Below, piece by piece: positions 16,052-25,480 of a DNA stretch of 55,006 nucleotides. The stretch comes from an uncultured bacterium. GTDB taxonomy: Bacteria > Planctomycetota > UBA1135 > UBA2386. The translations under genes and the position numbers were made by a program. The stretch covers positions 1 through 55,006 of the forward strand of contig CALCZA010000254.1 in the NCBI GenBank assembly GCA_937906475.1. The letters run 5' to 3'. The notes under the pieces are model-generated. The model was not told the DNA's origin and did no database searches. It saw only the letters and a program-made list of their open reading frames with translations. Every line of letters begins with the position of its first letter. Positions within the stretch are counted from its first letter, which is position 1.

Positions 16052-17349
16052 GCGCACGCAACCGCACCAATACCTTGCTAGGACATGCCGCACTGCTGGC
16101 GGTGATCGCACCGATGCTGGTGGGCCCTCTGGCAGCCGAAAGGAACATCGGCGCGCAAATCCCTGGTTCGACTCAGCCTGGCCTGCAGAACCCAGTCCAG
16201 ATCCCTGGTATGCAAAACCCGGGCCGACAATTTCAGGCGAGTGCACCAGCGAACCTGCCTGGGCAGTTGCTTACCGGCCAAGGCATGCAGGGTGGTCAGC
16301 AAGGCAGCGCTAACAAATTTTCCTCGATCTGGTCGGTGCCATCGGCGCCCAAGTTCTCGGGCTTCCCGATGTTTCCGGCTCAACTACCCGGCTACGGCAA
16401 CTACCCCTTGCCGGTCAACCAAGCAACCGGCGCGTCCCCGGCCGGCAGCAACCCATTCTTTTTGCCGCTGGCAGCTGCCGAACCAGAGCCGGAGGGCTGG
16501 CCATCCTGGATTCGCACGCAAGCGAAGAAGCCACTGCCATTTGCCATCGATCTGGGTTTGCTCGTCAGACAGGACGGTCGCATCTGGCATCGCGATGCAG
16601 AGAACGAACCATACGAACCCCTGCTGAGCCACAATAAGTTTGCCTCGCTGCCAGTCGGCGCAGAGGTCGAAACGCGTGGAGCCGCGTCGTTCGAAGTTCT
16701 GCTGCATGAATCCTCCAGGGTGCAGGCGCGCGGCATGACCGCGCTAAAAGTTGCCAGCCTTGACGAACAGATGGTGCACATCGTGTTCTCCAAATTGTCG
16801 TGGCTGCGGGTCAGTGCGTCGACTCGCACCAACCGCTTAACCTTGCCTGATGGGTCGACGATTGAAATGGTCGCTGCACCGATACCGGCAATGGGCTTGG
16901 CAGCAATTTTTGGCGGCGTGACGACGCCAACGAATTTGCCGCGAGCGCCTTCGGTCGAGATTCGCCGTCTCGACGAACCAGGTTGGTATGGCGGTCGCGC
17001 GACTGTGACCAACCTTGGCGGTGCGGACATCATCTGGACCCACGCCTTTGGCAAGACCACCATCGAACCTGGCCACCGAGTGACGCTGTTCTTGTCGCCG
17101 CCCACGTCGCCAACTAGCGCCGGCCTGCAGACCGGAGGCACCCGTGTGAATCGCCAACAAGAGAGCGTGACGTGCACCAGTGACATGGCCACCGAAGTCA
17201 GGTGGTGCGGTGCAAAAATCCAACTGCCGAAGGGTAGTAGGGTCACGTTTGAGTCGTTGGGCGGAGCATTCGTCGAGGCGACGAAAACAGCACCTACAGC
17301 GGCTCCAGAGTCGACTGCTAACGCTGCTAACAGCCCAGCCGGCGGTTAG
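16048..17349 (+). CDS. Exported FecR-like beta-rich protein of unknown function
   Basis: 433 residues, overlapping the pfkA stop by ATGA. A signal peptide or N-terminal anchor spans about 10-30. A low-complexity stretch rich in Gln, Pro, Gly and Asn (IPGSTQPGLQNP, IPGMQNPGRQ) runs from about 33 to 90. From about 165 the sequence is beta-rich with LPVGAEVETRGAASFEVLL, reminiscent of FecR-type domains that follow a threshold-and-compare pattern, but the resemblance is weak. Two cysteines near 375-390 may pair. Cell-envelope location is likely; function unknown. Confidence 0.65.
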   Translation: MSARNRTNTLLGHAALLAVIAPMLVGPLAAERNIGAQIPGSTQPGLQNPVQIPGMQNPGRQFQASAPANLPGQLLTGQGMQGGQQGSANKFSSIWSVPSAPKFSGFPMFPAQLPGYGNYPLPVNQATGASPAGSNPFFLPLAAAEPEPEGWPSWIRTQAKKPLPFAIDLGLLVRQDGRIWHRDAENEPYEPLLSHNKFASLPVGAEVETRGAASFEVLLHESSRVQARGMTALKVASLDEQMVHIVFSKLSWLRVSASTRTNRLTLPDGSTIEMVAAPIPAMGLAAIFGGVTTPTNLPRAPSVEIRRLDEPGWYGGRATVTNLGGADIIWTHAFGKTTIEPGHRVTLFLSPPTSPTSAGLQTGGTRVNRQQESVTCTSDMATEVRWCGAKIQLPKGSRVTFESLGGAFVEATKTAPTAAPESTANAANSPAGG

Positions 17350-17362
17350 CTCGCCTTCGTCG

Positions 17363-18340
17363 ATGACAGCAGCTGCAATCAATCGAAACGAAATCGCTTC
17401 CCAAGTCGTCGCGGCCGAACAACGCTTGCGCGGCAACGTGCTGCACACGCCTTTGGTACCGTGCACCTGGTTGTCTGACGAACTGTCCGCGGACGTCCGC
17501 TGGAAACTTGAGAACGTCCAGCACACTGGCTCGTTCAAGGTTCGTGGCGCAAGTAATGCACTGCATTCGCTCGACGAAACACAGCGCGCGAAGGGCGTGG
17601 TCGCGGCTTCCTCCGGCAATCATGGCCTGGGCTTGGCGCGCGCCGCGAAGCAGTTGTCGATGCAGGCGACGGTGTTCGTGCCATCGACGACGCCAGCGTT
17701 GAAGCAAGGATCGATTCGCAGGTACGGCGCCAAAGTGCAAGTGCACGGCGATGACTGTGTGCTCACCGAGCGCCACGCGCGCGCAGTCGCTGCCGCCACT
17801 GGGCAGACGTATATCTCACCTTACAACGACGCCGCGGTGATTGCCGGGCAAGGCACAGTTGCTCACGAGTTGCTGTGCGATTGGCCCGAAGTAGAAGTCG
17901 TCTACGTCGCATTGGGCGGAGGCGGTTTGGTTAGTGGCATGGCCGCCTACACCAAGAGTGTCGCACCTGGTGTCGAGTTCGTCGGGTGCTCACCGACAGC
18001 ATCACCGGCAATGGCAGAGTGTGTGCGACAAGGCGCGATCGTTGATGTGCCGTGTGGTAACACGTGGTCCGACAGCACGGCTGGTGGCGTGGAACCCGGC
18101 GCGATCACATTCGACCTCTGTCGTGACTTGGTCGATCGTTTCATCAACGTTGACGAGCCTGCTATTGAGCAGGCAATGCGTGATTCTTTGGCGCTACAGC
18201 ACCAACTGGTTGAGGGCGCCGTCGGCGTTGCAATCGCAGCGTGCCGTGCCGACACCGAACTGCGTGGTCGCCGGGCGGCGATCATCGTTTGCGGCGGCAA
18301 CCTCCCTTACGACTTGCTGCAGAAACTAGTGCACGCGTAG
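17363..18340 (+). CDS. PLP-dependent serine/threonine dehydratase family protein
   Basis: 325 residues of fold-type II. The PLP lysine is in HTGSFKVRGA (about residue 56), phosphate-binding in GGGGLVSGM, and SSGNHGLGLA is the substrate loop. Short, lacking the C-terminal ACT-like domain of biosynthetic IlvA, so it is a catabolic threonine/serine dehydratase or serine racemase type enzyme; these cannot be told apart here. Start ATG 17363 follows the previous gene's stop by 13 bp. It converges on the ArsJ-like gene with only 7 bp between stops. Confidence 0.87.
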   Translation: MTAAAINRNEIASQVVAAEQRLRGNVLHTPLVPCTWLSDELSADVRWKLENVQHTGSFKVRGASNALHSLDETQRAKGVVAASSGNHGLGLARAAKQLSMQATVFVPSTTPALKQGSIRRYGAKVQVHGDDCVLTERHARAVAAATGQTYISPYNDAAVIAGQGTVAHELLCDWPEVEVVYVALGGGGLVSGMAAYTKSVAPGVEFVGCSPTASPAMAECVRQGAIVDVPCGNTWSDSTAGGVEPGAITFDLCRDLVDRFINVDEPAIEQAMRDSLALQHQLVEGAVGVAIAACRADTELRGRRAAIIVCGGNLPYDLLQKLVHA

Positions 18341-18347
18341 TGCTTTT

Positions 18348-19571
18348 CTAGCGCCCGTCCCGACGCTGGGACTCCCGCTGCAGCATGCCGGTTCCGATGG
18401 TCGCCAGCGTAACGGCAACTACCGACGCGTAGAGGCAGTGCGACAAGCCTTCGGCGGGTGTTGCGCTTTCTGCATACAGATAGCCAGACAGCAGCGTGCC
18501 AACCAATCGCCCAACTGCGTTGGCTGCATAGTAAAAGCCGACCCGTTCCGCGGTTCGGTCGTCGTCGTGTAGCGAGACCACTAGCCAGCTGTGCAGGCTG
18601 CTAGTGATAGCGAACACCACGCCGTAAACGCAGAGGCCGACCAGCAATGATGCGGCGGGCTGCACGTCGCTTGCAACCAACACTGCGGTGCTGAGCAGCG
18701 GCACGGCTAGTAAACCGGTGTAGTTGCGCACCAAGCGAATGCCGTCTCGATGGTTAACCTGCTTGGTGATGCTTGGTGCGACGCCTTGGGCAACGCCGTA
18801 GACAATCACCCAAACAGCAAGAGCAGCGCCAACCGAAAGCGCTGGCCAACCATTGGCAATCAGGTAGAGCGGCAACGCCACAGCAAACCACGCATCGCGT
18901 GAACCAAACAAGAACGCGCGTGCCGTGCTAAGCCACACGATCATTCGGCTTTGCTGCAGCAGCGCGCGCCATGAAGTCGTTTGACGACCCGCGACACTTG
19001 GGACTACAGCTAGTGCTAGCAACCCGATGACACCGAGCCCGATCGCGAGGCCGAGGTTGGTGTGGGCGAACCCGCACCAACCCAACAGGGCGCCACCCAA
19101 AAAGAACCCGAAGCCCTTCATGGTGTTCTTGCTACCAGTCATCCACGCGATCAAACGGAACAAGCCGCTGGCGGATTTGTTTGGCGCAAGTTCGCGCACA
19201 TAGCTCTTGGCGCTGACTTTTGTCAGGTCCTTGGCGATACCCGACATCACCTGTGTGACCATCACATAGGCCAAGGTCAACTGGGCAGCGTCAACTATGA
19301 GTAAGGCGCAGGCACTGGCCTGGATCACGAGGCCTAGCACCAGCGGAGCTTTCAGTCCGAAGCGGGCCCCAAGGAACCCGGACAGAAGATTAGTGGCAAC
19401 ACCGGCGATCTCATACGGCACCAGCAGTAGCGCCAGCGCCCAAGCGGTTTGTCCTTGCTCGTGAAGATGCAGCAGCACCAACATGCGCAGGGCGCCGTCA
19501 CTGATCGTGAACGCCCAGTAGCAAGTGGTGACCAGCAAGTAGCCGCGTAGGTTTGCGGCGCCGTTCGCCAT
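18348..19571 (-). CDS. ArsJ-like major facilitator transporter (organoarsenical efflux family)
   Basis: About 407 residues with 11-12 hydrophobic segments. The N-terminus NLRGYLLVTTCYWAFTISDG, then LLSGFLGARFGL and SGIAKDLTKVSAKSYV, strongly recall ArsJ, which exports 1-arseno-3-phosphoglycerate made by an arsenate-using GAPDH. No gapdh or arsR lies next to it, which is unlike the known arsJ operons. I chose ATG 19571 because family homology starts there; a GTG at 19622 would add 17 residues. Divergent from the aminopeptidase gene (69 bp). The family assignment is from memory of the sequence and not from a search. Confidence 0.75.
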   Translation of the reverse strand: MANGAANLRGYLLVTTCYWAFTISDGALRMLVLLHLHEQGQTAWALALLLVPYEIAGVATNLLSGFLGARFGLKAPLVLGLVIQASACALLIVDAAQLTLAYVMVTQVMSGIAKDLTKVSAKSYVRELAPNKSASGLFRLIAWMTGSKNTMKGFGFFLGGALLGWCGFAHTNLGLAIGLGVIGLLALAVVPSVAGRQTTSWRALLQQSRMIVWLSTARAFLFGSRDAWFAVALPLYLIANGWPALSVGAALAVWVIVYGVAQGVAPSITKQVNHRDGIRLVRNYTGLLAVPLLSTAVLVASDVQPAASLLVGLCVYGVVFAITSSLHSWLVVSLHDDDRTAERVGFYYAANAVGRLVGTLLSGYLYAESATPAEGLSHCLYASVVAVTLATIGTGMLQRESQRRDGR

Positions 19572-19640
19572 AAATCCACGATAGTCGACCGTTCTTCGAG
19601 GGAGCAAGTGTTCAGGCTGCACGTAGACTGCTTAAACCCA

Positions 19641-21287
19641 ATGAAGATTGCATCAAGGCTGCTCGTCCTCGCCTGCGCGGTGGTGGCGATTCCCGGCATG
19701 GCCCTCAGCCAACAGAGAGCCAAGCGCAACGTCTCAGGTGGCCCGCTCCGCGAGGACCAGGCGTGCTACGACGTGCAACACTACGCCCTCGAACTTCGCG
19801 TTGACCCCAGCGAAAAGTCGATTGCTGGCGAACTGGAGATGCGGGCGCTAGCGACCAAGACGATTACGAGTTTTGCGCTCGACCTAGTTCAAGAGTTAAC
19901 GGTTGCAAGCGTCACGATCGCCGGCGAAGCGGTGCCATTCACCCACGAGCATGGACGCATCGTGATCGAATCGACAAATGAGATCACCAAGGACAGCGAG
20001 TTCGTCGTGGCCGTTACCTATGGCGGCAAGCCAACGGTCGCCAAGCGGCCGCCGTGGACAGGGGGATTCACGTGGTCCACGACCAGCGATGGCAAGCCGT
20101 GGATCGCGACCTCATGCCAGGGCGAGGGGGCCGATCTTTGGTGGCCGTGCAAAGACCATCCGTCAGACAAGCCGAACGGCTTCGACCTGCGTTGTACGGT
20201 CCCCGAAGGACTGATACTGGCGAGCAACGGTACGTTGCAGGGAGAACCGGTAACCAAGGACGGTCGTACGACCTTCCACTGGCAGTCGGCCTCGCCGATC
20301 GCGAACTACAACGTTGCGTTGAACATTGCGCCCTACATCGAACTGAAGGACACGTTCGAGTGCATTGATGGCACCAAGATGCCAGTCACGTTCTACGTGC
20401 TGCCTGGCAGCGAGCGAAAGGCCAAGCGCTGCATGCCAGCGTTCCTCGACCACCTCAAGGTGTTCGAAGAACTACTCGGTCCGTATCCGTTCCGCCACGA
20501 GAAGTATGCCATCGCCGAGACGCCGCATTTAGGCATGGAGCACCAGACCATCATTGCCTACGGCAACGGCTTCAATGATGAGCAATACGATTGGTTGCAC
20601 AATCACGAGTTGGCTCACGAATGGTGGGGCAACCTAATCACCTGCCGCGACTGGAAAGACATGTGGTTACACGAAGGCTTCGGCACGTATATGCAGCCGC
20701 TGTATCGCGAGATCCGATTTGGCAAGAAGGCCTACAACGTTGAGATCCACGCGCATCGCACCATGAATCGCAAGCCGCTGGCGCCGCGCAAGGTGCAGAA
20801 CTCGGCTGAGATCTACTTCGGCGGCGGCAACAACGACATCTACTACAAGGGCAGTTTGGTGCTGCACACATTGCGGTGGCAGTTGGGCGACGAGAAGTTC
20901 TTCGAAGCGCTGCGACGCTTTGCCTATCCGACTAAGGAAATCGCCGCCATGACCAACGGCAACCAGGTGCGCTTTGTCGACACCGAAGACTTCGTCAAGC
21001 TGTGCAGTGAGATTGCCGGCGAAGATCTAGGCTGGTGGTTTGAGGTCTACGTGCGCACGGGCGGGTTGCCGCGAATCGAACACCAACTCGTGGATGGCGT
21101 GCTGCACCTGAAATGGGTTACGCCGAAAAATCTACCGTTCTCGATGACCATTCCTGTCAGCATCGGCGGCACCGAATACGCAGTGCGCATGCCCGACGGC
21201 AAGGCGGAAATGAAGATCGGCAATGCGGAATACAAGATCGACCCGAGCAAGCGTCTCCTGATGGCGAAGGCTCGCAAGCTCAAGTAG
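19641..21287 (+). CDS. Exported M1-family metallo-aminopeptidase
   Basis: 548 residues. Signal peptide MKIASRLLVLACAVVAIPGM fixes ATG 19641. The beta-rich N-terminal domain is followed by the exopeptidase loop LGMEHQTIIAYG (GMEH in place of the classical GAMEN) and the zinc site HELAHEWWGN with the third ligand Glu in WLHEGF 18 residues on. It lacks the long C-terminal helical domain of aminopeptidase N, so it is the short, probably periplasmic form. Likely removes N-terminal amino acids from imported peptides. Confidence 0.9.
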   Translation: MKIASRLLVLACAVVAIPGMALSQQRAKRNVSGGPLREDQACYDVQHYALELRVDPSEKSIAGELEMRALATKTITSFALDLVQELTVASVTIAGEAVPFTHEHGRIVIESTNEITKDSEFVVAVTYGGKPTVAKRPPWTGGFTWSTTSDGKPWIATSCQGEGADLWWPCKDHPSDKPNGFDLRCTVPEGLILASNGTLQGEPVTKDGRTTFHWQSASPIANYNVALNIAPYIELKDTFECIDGTKMPVTFYVLPGSERKAKRCMPAFLDHLKVFEELLGPYPFRHEKYAIAETPHLGMEHQTIIAYGNGFNDEQYDWLHNHELAHEWWGNLITCRDWKDMWLHEGFGTYMQPLYREIRFGKKAYNVEIHAHRTMNRKPLAPRKVQNSAEIYFGGGNNDIYYKGSLVLHTLRWQLGDEKFFEALRRFAYPTKEIAAMTNGNQVRFVDTEDFVKLCSEIAGEDLGWWFEVYVRTGGLPRIEHQLVDGVLHLKWVTPKNLPFSMTIPVSIGGTEYAVRMPDGKAEMKIGNAEYKIDPSKRLLMAKARKLK

Positions 21288-21324
21288 ATCGCGGCTACGC
21301 GCAGAACCGGTTAGGCTTCTACTC

Positions 21325-22605
21325 ATGTCGCGCGTCCTCGCCATCGCCACGTTTGCTCTCGCTGTCAATACAGCGGGCGTGGCATCGCTGATTGCTCAGC
21401 GCATCCCGGAAGCAGCGGAGCCCAATGCGACGGCCAGTACGGCGACCTTGCTGGCTACGGGCCAAGAAGTTGCCGGCATCCTGTCGTCAATTCTCGACGA
21501 AGACTGGTTTCGAATCGTGCTTGCCGCGCCGACCGACCTACGCGTCCAGACTGGACCAACTTTGGGCGGTGAAATCGGCGATACGGTGATCACGTTGCTC
21601 GACGCATCCGGTGGACCGCTGCGCGCCAATGATGATGGCGTCGGCACTGGCTACTACTCGGACCTCTACGCCAAAGAACTGCCTGCGGGCACCTACTATA
21701 TCTCGGTCACTGCCGGCGCCAATGCATTGGCGACTGGCGGCTACCTGCTAGATCTGCGCGCTGAGCCTACGACGAGTCCGGGCACCTTGCTGGTTGCCAG
21801 CGAAGGTCCTGAGAATAACGACCCGCGCACCGGCGGTATCGCGACCAACATCATCGTTCCGATTCGCTGCAATGGTGAGTTGGCAACGACTGGCCACGCG
21901 GGCGACTGGGACTTCTGGCGGATCTTGTCGTTCGGCGATCAGATGCTGCGCATTCGCTTGGCTGGAACTGCGAACCATGTGAACACGCCTGCTGATGACG
22001 TGGTCGTCTACCTGTTTGATGGCCAGACGCCGCCGGTCCAAGTCGCGGGACCATTCTTCGCCAGCGATCGCGATACTTGGGATCACGCGATCGACATCCG
22101 CATCACGGGAGGTCTTCATCACCTCGCGGTCCGCGGTGTCGAAGGTAGCCAGCCTGGCAGTTACTACGTCGACTTAGCGACGCGGGCTGTTTCTACGGCG
22201 ACTGTGTTTGCTGGTGGGTGCGGTGGTCGAACGTTGGGCTTGCCAGCCACCTCGCTTGGCCCTGGTGCGCCGCTGTCGGTTGAGTCGGCGTTCCTCGGCA
22301 TGAGTTACTCGGTCGAAGGATCTAACCTCGGTAGCAATGGCTTCGCGTTCCACGTGCTTGGGCTGGCACCAACGTTCATCGACTTGACGCCATTCGGCGC
22401 AGTCGGTTGTGCGCTTGAAGTGGTCTACGTCGCTACTGCGTTCCAGTTTGCCGACGTGTCAGGGCGTGCCGCGTGGACTTTCGCTGTGCCGGACAATTCC
22501 AGCTTAATCGGCACCACGCTACACAGTCAGGCAGCCGTGCTCGACTTGTCCAACCCACTCGGCATCACGATTAGCAACCGGGTAGCGACGACAATCGGCA
22601 ACTGA
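21325..22605 (+). CDS. Secreted protein with PPC-like domains and a lineage-type C-terminal domain
   Basis: 426 residues with a signal peptide of about 25 residues. Two prepeptidase-C-like (PPC) beta-sandwich repeats follow: 35-150 (DEDWFRIVLAAPTDLRVQT ... LPAGTYYISV) and about 165-290 (GDWDFWRI ... GGLHHLAVRG). The C-terminal 130 residues, with GCGG, FLGMSYS, GAVGCALEV and VPDNSSLIGTTLHSQ, resemble the domain that ends many secreted proteins in uncultured planctomycete lineages. No protease domain is present, so this is a binding or surface protein, not an enzyme I can name. 37 bp after the aminopeptidase. Confidence 0.72.
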   Translation: MSRVLAIATFALAVNTAGVASLIAQRIPEAAEPNATASTATLLATGQEVAGILSSILDEDWFRIVLAAPTDLRVQTGPTLGGEIGDTVITLLDASGGPLRANDDGVGTGYYSDLYAKELPAGTYYISVTAGANALATGGYLLDLRAEPTTSPGTLLVASEGPENNDPRTGGIATNIIVPIRCNGELATTGHAGDWDFWRILSFGDQMLRIRLAGTANHVNTPADDVVVYLFDGQTPPVQVAGPFFASDRDTWDHAIDIRITGGLHHLAVRGVEGSQPGSYYVDLATRAVSTATVFAGGCGGRTLGLPATSLGPGAPLSVESAFLGMSYSVEGSNLGSNGFAFHVLGLAPTFIDLTPFGAVGCALEVVYVATAFQFADVSGRAAWTFAVPDNSSLIGTTLHSQAAVLDLSNPLGITISNRVATTIGN

Positions 22606-22634
22606 TCAGGTCGCCGCCGGTTTGCCGTTGTCGG

Positions 22635-24026
22635 CTACATCTTCTTGATGCGCAGGTTGCGGAAGGCAACTTCGTCCCCGTGGTCCTGCAGCGCCATGCG
22701 ACCTTCAGAAGCCTTGCCGAACGGCCAGTCTTTGAACTTGCTGCTCTGCACCATCTCGATCCACTTGGGGCCGGCGCATGGACAGTCGACGACCTTAACG
22801 CCGTTGAGATAGTGGTGGAGTCGGCCCTCGCGAACAACGATCCGGCCCTCGTTCCAACTCCCGGCCGGTAGCACCGACTTGTTGGTGGCAGGCACCATGT
22901 CATAGAGCGAGCCAATCGCGTGCCGCGGTCCCGGCTTGGCGCCAATATCGTCGATCACTTGATACTCGGGCCCTGAGAAGTAGGTCTGCTTGCCCTCGTC
23001 GGTGACGTGCCACATCACACCCGAATTGCCGCGCGTCGAGATTCGGAATGAGAACCGGAAATCAAAGTCGCCGTATTGCTCGCGCGTTACCAAGTCGCCG
23101 CCGCCACCCTTGGCCTCGTGCACAATCGCGGCATCACGAACGAGCCAACCCTTGGTTGGCGGTGCGTCTTGCTTGAAACCGGTCCACTGCTCGATCGACT
23201 TACCATCGAACAAGCTCTTGAAACCCTGCTTTTGTTCTTCCTTGCTCAGTCGATTGAGCGGTGTCGGCGACAACGTCACCTTGCCAGTCGCCGCCCATTC
23301 ACTGCCGCGGGCAACGAGTCGGCGCAGTTGCGGGTCATACCACGTCGCATGCGATGGGATGTTATTGCGCCAAACATGACCAAGCGGCGTGTGGAAGACG
23401 TTGCCCTTGCCGAACGTGCTCGCCGTTACCATTGGTTCATAACGACCCGTGCCGCCAGTCTTCGGATCACTGAACGCGCTCATCAGCACCTGGTACTTGG
23501 CTCCTTCCGCATGCACGAGTCGGTGGTACAATTCGTCCGGATGCATGACGAGGTTGTCCATGCCGAGGGTGATGCCATGGTTGTGATCGACGACCACAAC
23601 ATCGAACGGGTGGTAGCGGCCGTGGCCGGTGCCCTTGCGCCATAGCAGTCCGACCATCTGCTCATATTCCTGCCAACCAGTAAACGCGTTGTTCGCCGCG
23701 TGGATGATCGTGACCCCGCAGCCTTGGCGAACCGCCAGCAAGAACGAGGCGTCCGCCTTCTCTCCCCAGCGTGCGCCATTGTAATCGAGCACAATCAGGT
23801 CGAGCTTTCCGTCGGCGTGCAGTTGTGCAACGTTTTCCAGATCCTTCTGAGGATCGTTCGTGATCGTCACAGCGAATCGGCCGGTTTCAGTCAGCACCTT
23901 TGCGATCTCCGGCGAAGTCCACTGCCAATCGTGGTTGTTGGCACCTGACACCAATAGCGTCTGGATCGGAGGTTGCTGGGGCGAAAGGGCTGCTGATGCA
24001 GCGCACAGAAGGGCGGCTACGAACAT
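22635..24026 (-). CDS. ThuA-like domain fused to DUF1080, exported
   Basis: 463 residues. A short signal sequence (to about residue 15) is followed by a ThuA-like glutamine-amidotransferase-fold domain (about 20-225: LLVSGANNHDWQWTS, GVTIIHAANNAFTGW, HPDELYHRL, GKGNVFHTPLGH) and a DUF1080 domain (265-463: SLFDGKSIEQWTGF, FRFSFRISTRGNSGV, EYQVIDD, FRNLRIKKM). The combination is widespread in Planctomycetota and Verrucomicrobiota and is thought to act on modified sugars in the periplasm. Converges on the PPC gene (29 bp) and diverges from dacB (65 bp). Confidence 0.88.
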   Translation of the reverse strand: MFVAALLCAASAALSPQQPPIQTLLVSGANNHDWQWTSPEIAKVLTETGRFAVTITNDPQKDLENVAQLHADGKLDLIVLDYNGARWGEKADASFLLAVRQGCGVTIIHAANNAFTGWQEYEQMVGLLWRKGTGHGRYHPFDVVVVDHNHGITLGMDNLVMHPDELYHRLVHAEGAKYQVLMSAFSDPKTGGTGRYEPMVTASTFGKGNVFHTPLGHVWRNNIPSHATWYDPQLRRLVARGSEWAATGKVTLSPTPLNRLSKEEQKQGFKSLFDGKSIEQWTGFKQDAPPTKGWLVRDAAIVHEAKGGGGDLVTREQYGDFDFRFSFRISTRGNSGVMWHVTDEGKQTYFSGPEYQVIDDIGAKPGPRHAIGSLYDMVPATNKSVLPAGSWNEGRIVVREGRLHHYLNGVKVVDCPCAGPKWIEMVQSSKFKDWPFGKASEGRMALQDHGDEVAFRNLRIKKM

Positions 24027-24091
24027 GTCGAAACACTAGCCGTTTTGGCCCGCTCTGGCGATGCATCGCGTGTTGCTGTATCCGTTGCAGC

Positions 24092-25480
24092 ATGCAACTG
24101 TGTGTCTTGCCGGCGCTGGTCCTCGCCTCAGCGCTATTGCCACCTGCTGCGGCGCAGGTCGCGGCCCTGAAGCGTGCCGTCGCCGACGCCGAAGCCCGCG
24201 CTGTTCGAACCGGCGTTGCCGTCTGTGATGAGGATGGCACGGTGCTCTACCGACATCGCGCGGCCGAACCGTTTGTGCCGGCAAGCAATATGAAGTTGTT
24301 GACTGCAGCAGGCGTGCTGCATGGGCTTGGTCAGGATTTTTTATTCCGCACCCTTTTCCGCGTGGTCGACGGCGAACTATTGGTCACTGCCAGTGGCGAC
24401 CCCAACATGCTGGACGGCACCGAGCACGATCCTGTCGTTGTGTTTGGCCATGTCGCTCGCGAACTTCGATCACGCGACATCCACGCCTTGCGCAGCGTGC
24501 GTTTGCTGCCGGGACCGTTCACCGGGCCAACCCGGCCGCCGACGTGGCCACAAGATCAACTGCACACATACTACTGCGCACCAACCAGCGGCTTCGTGCT
24601 CGAGCAGGGCACGTTCATCATGTCGATCCAGCGCAGCGGTGGTCGCAATGCCAAGGTGCAACTGGTGGCACCGCCATCGGGCTACACGATCAAGGGCTCC
24701 ATTAGCGAATCGACGACGCGCAAAGGGGCTACCTATGGAGCGATTGATCTCGGTGGCAGCCTCAAGGTGCGCGGCAAGTTCTACCGAAAATCGCCGCGCG
24801 TCAAGATCACCACGGCCGTGAAGGATCCCCAGCGTTGGTACCGCGACACGCTGATCGAGCGCCTAGCGGCCGGCGGCATTCAGGTGAACGTCGGGGCTAA
24901 GACGACGTCGGCTGGTGTCGTTTATGAGCATCGCAGTCCACTTCTACCGGCGTTGCGACGCATGCTCGAAGACTCGTCCAACTTCGATGCTGAGCAGTGC
25001 GTCCGGGTATTGGGCGCGATCAAAACTCGCGACGGCAGCCTCGAGGGCGGCCGCGCAGCACTTGCCCAGCAAATTGCGGAACTCGTTAGCATGAGTCCGG
25101 CGGGCGTCGTCATCACCGATGGCTCCGGCTTATCAAAGCAGAACCGCATCACGCCAGGCTTGCTGGTGGTCGCGATGTTCCATAGCTTCGGCGGTGCAGA
25201 CGGCGGCGTGCTGCGGGATTCGCTGGCAGTTTCAGGGCGCACCGGCACGCTTCGCAAACGCTTCGTTGGCACCGACATGGTTGGCCGGGTGCGAGCCAAA
25301 ACTGGTTGGATTCGCGGCGCATCATCGCTGTCAGGTCTGGTTGAGATGCCAAACGGCAAGCGGCGGTGGTTCTCGATCTTGATGAACTACGACCGCAAGC
25401 GCAACGGCGTCAATAAAGACCTGAAGCGCATCCAAGAGACCATTGTGCGGGCCGTCGCCGGCATCGTGACGAAAGGATGA
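24092..25480 (+). CDS. dacB: D-alanyl-D-alanine carboxypeptidase/endopeptidase, PBP4 type (S13)
   Basis: 462 residues with a signal peptide (MQLCVLPALVLASALL...), which fixes ATG 24092. The penicillin-binding triad is complete: SNMK at about 65-68, SSN near 296 and KTG near 403. The PASNMKLLTAAG context and the inserted domain between SxxK and SxN are typical of S13 enzymes, which trim and cleave peptide cross-links in peptidoglycan. Its presence argues for a peptidoglycan wall in this organism. It overlaps the next gene by 4 bp (ATGA). Confidence 0.92.
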   Translation: MQLCVLPALVLASALLPPAAAQVAALKRAVADAEARAVRTGVAVCDEDGTVLYRHRAAEPFVPASNMKLLTAAGVLHGLGQDFLFRTLFRVVDGELLVTASGDPNMLDGTEHDPVVVFGHVARELRSRDIHALRSVRLLPGPFTGPTRPPTWPQDQLHTYYCAPTSGFVLEQGTFIMSIQRSGGRNAKVQLVAPPSGYTIKGSISESTTRKGATYGAIDLGGSLKVRGKFYRKSPRVKITTAVKDPQRWYRDTLIERLAAGGIQVNVGAKTTSAGVVYEHRSPLLPALRRMLEDSSNFDAEQCVRVLGAIKTRDGSLEGGRAALAQQIAELVSMSPAGVVITDGSGLSKQNRITPGLLVVAMFHSFGGADGGVLRDSLAVSGRTGTLRKRFVGTDMVGRVRAKTGWIRGASSLSGLVEMPNGKRRWFSILMNYDRKRNGVNKDLKRIQETIVRAVAGIVTKG

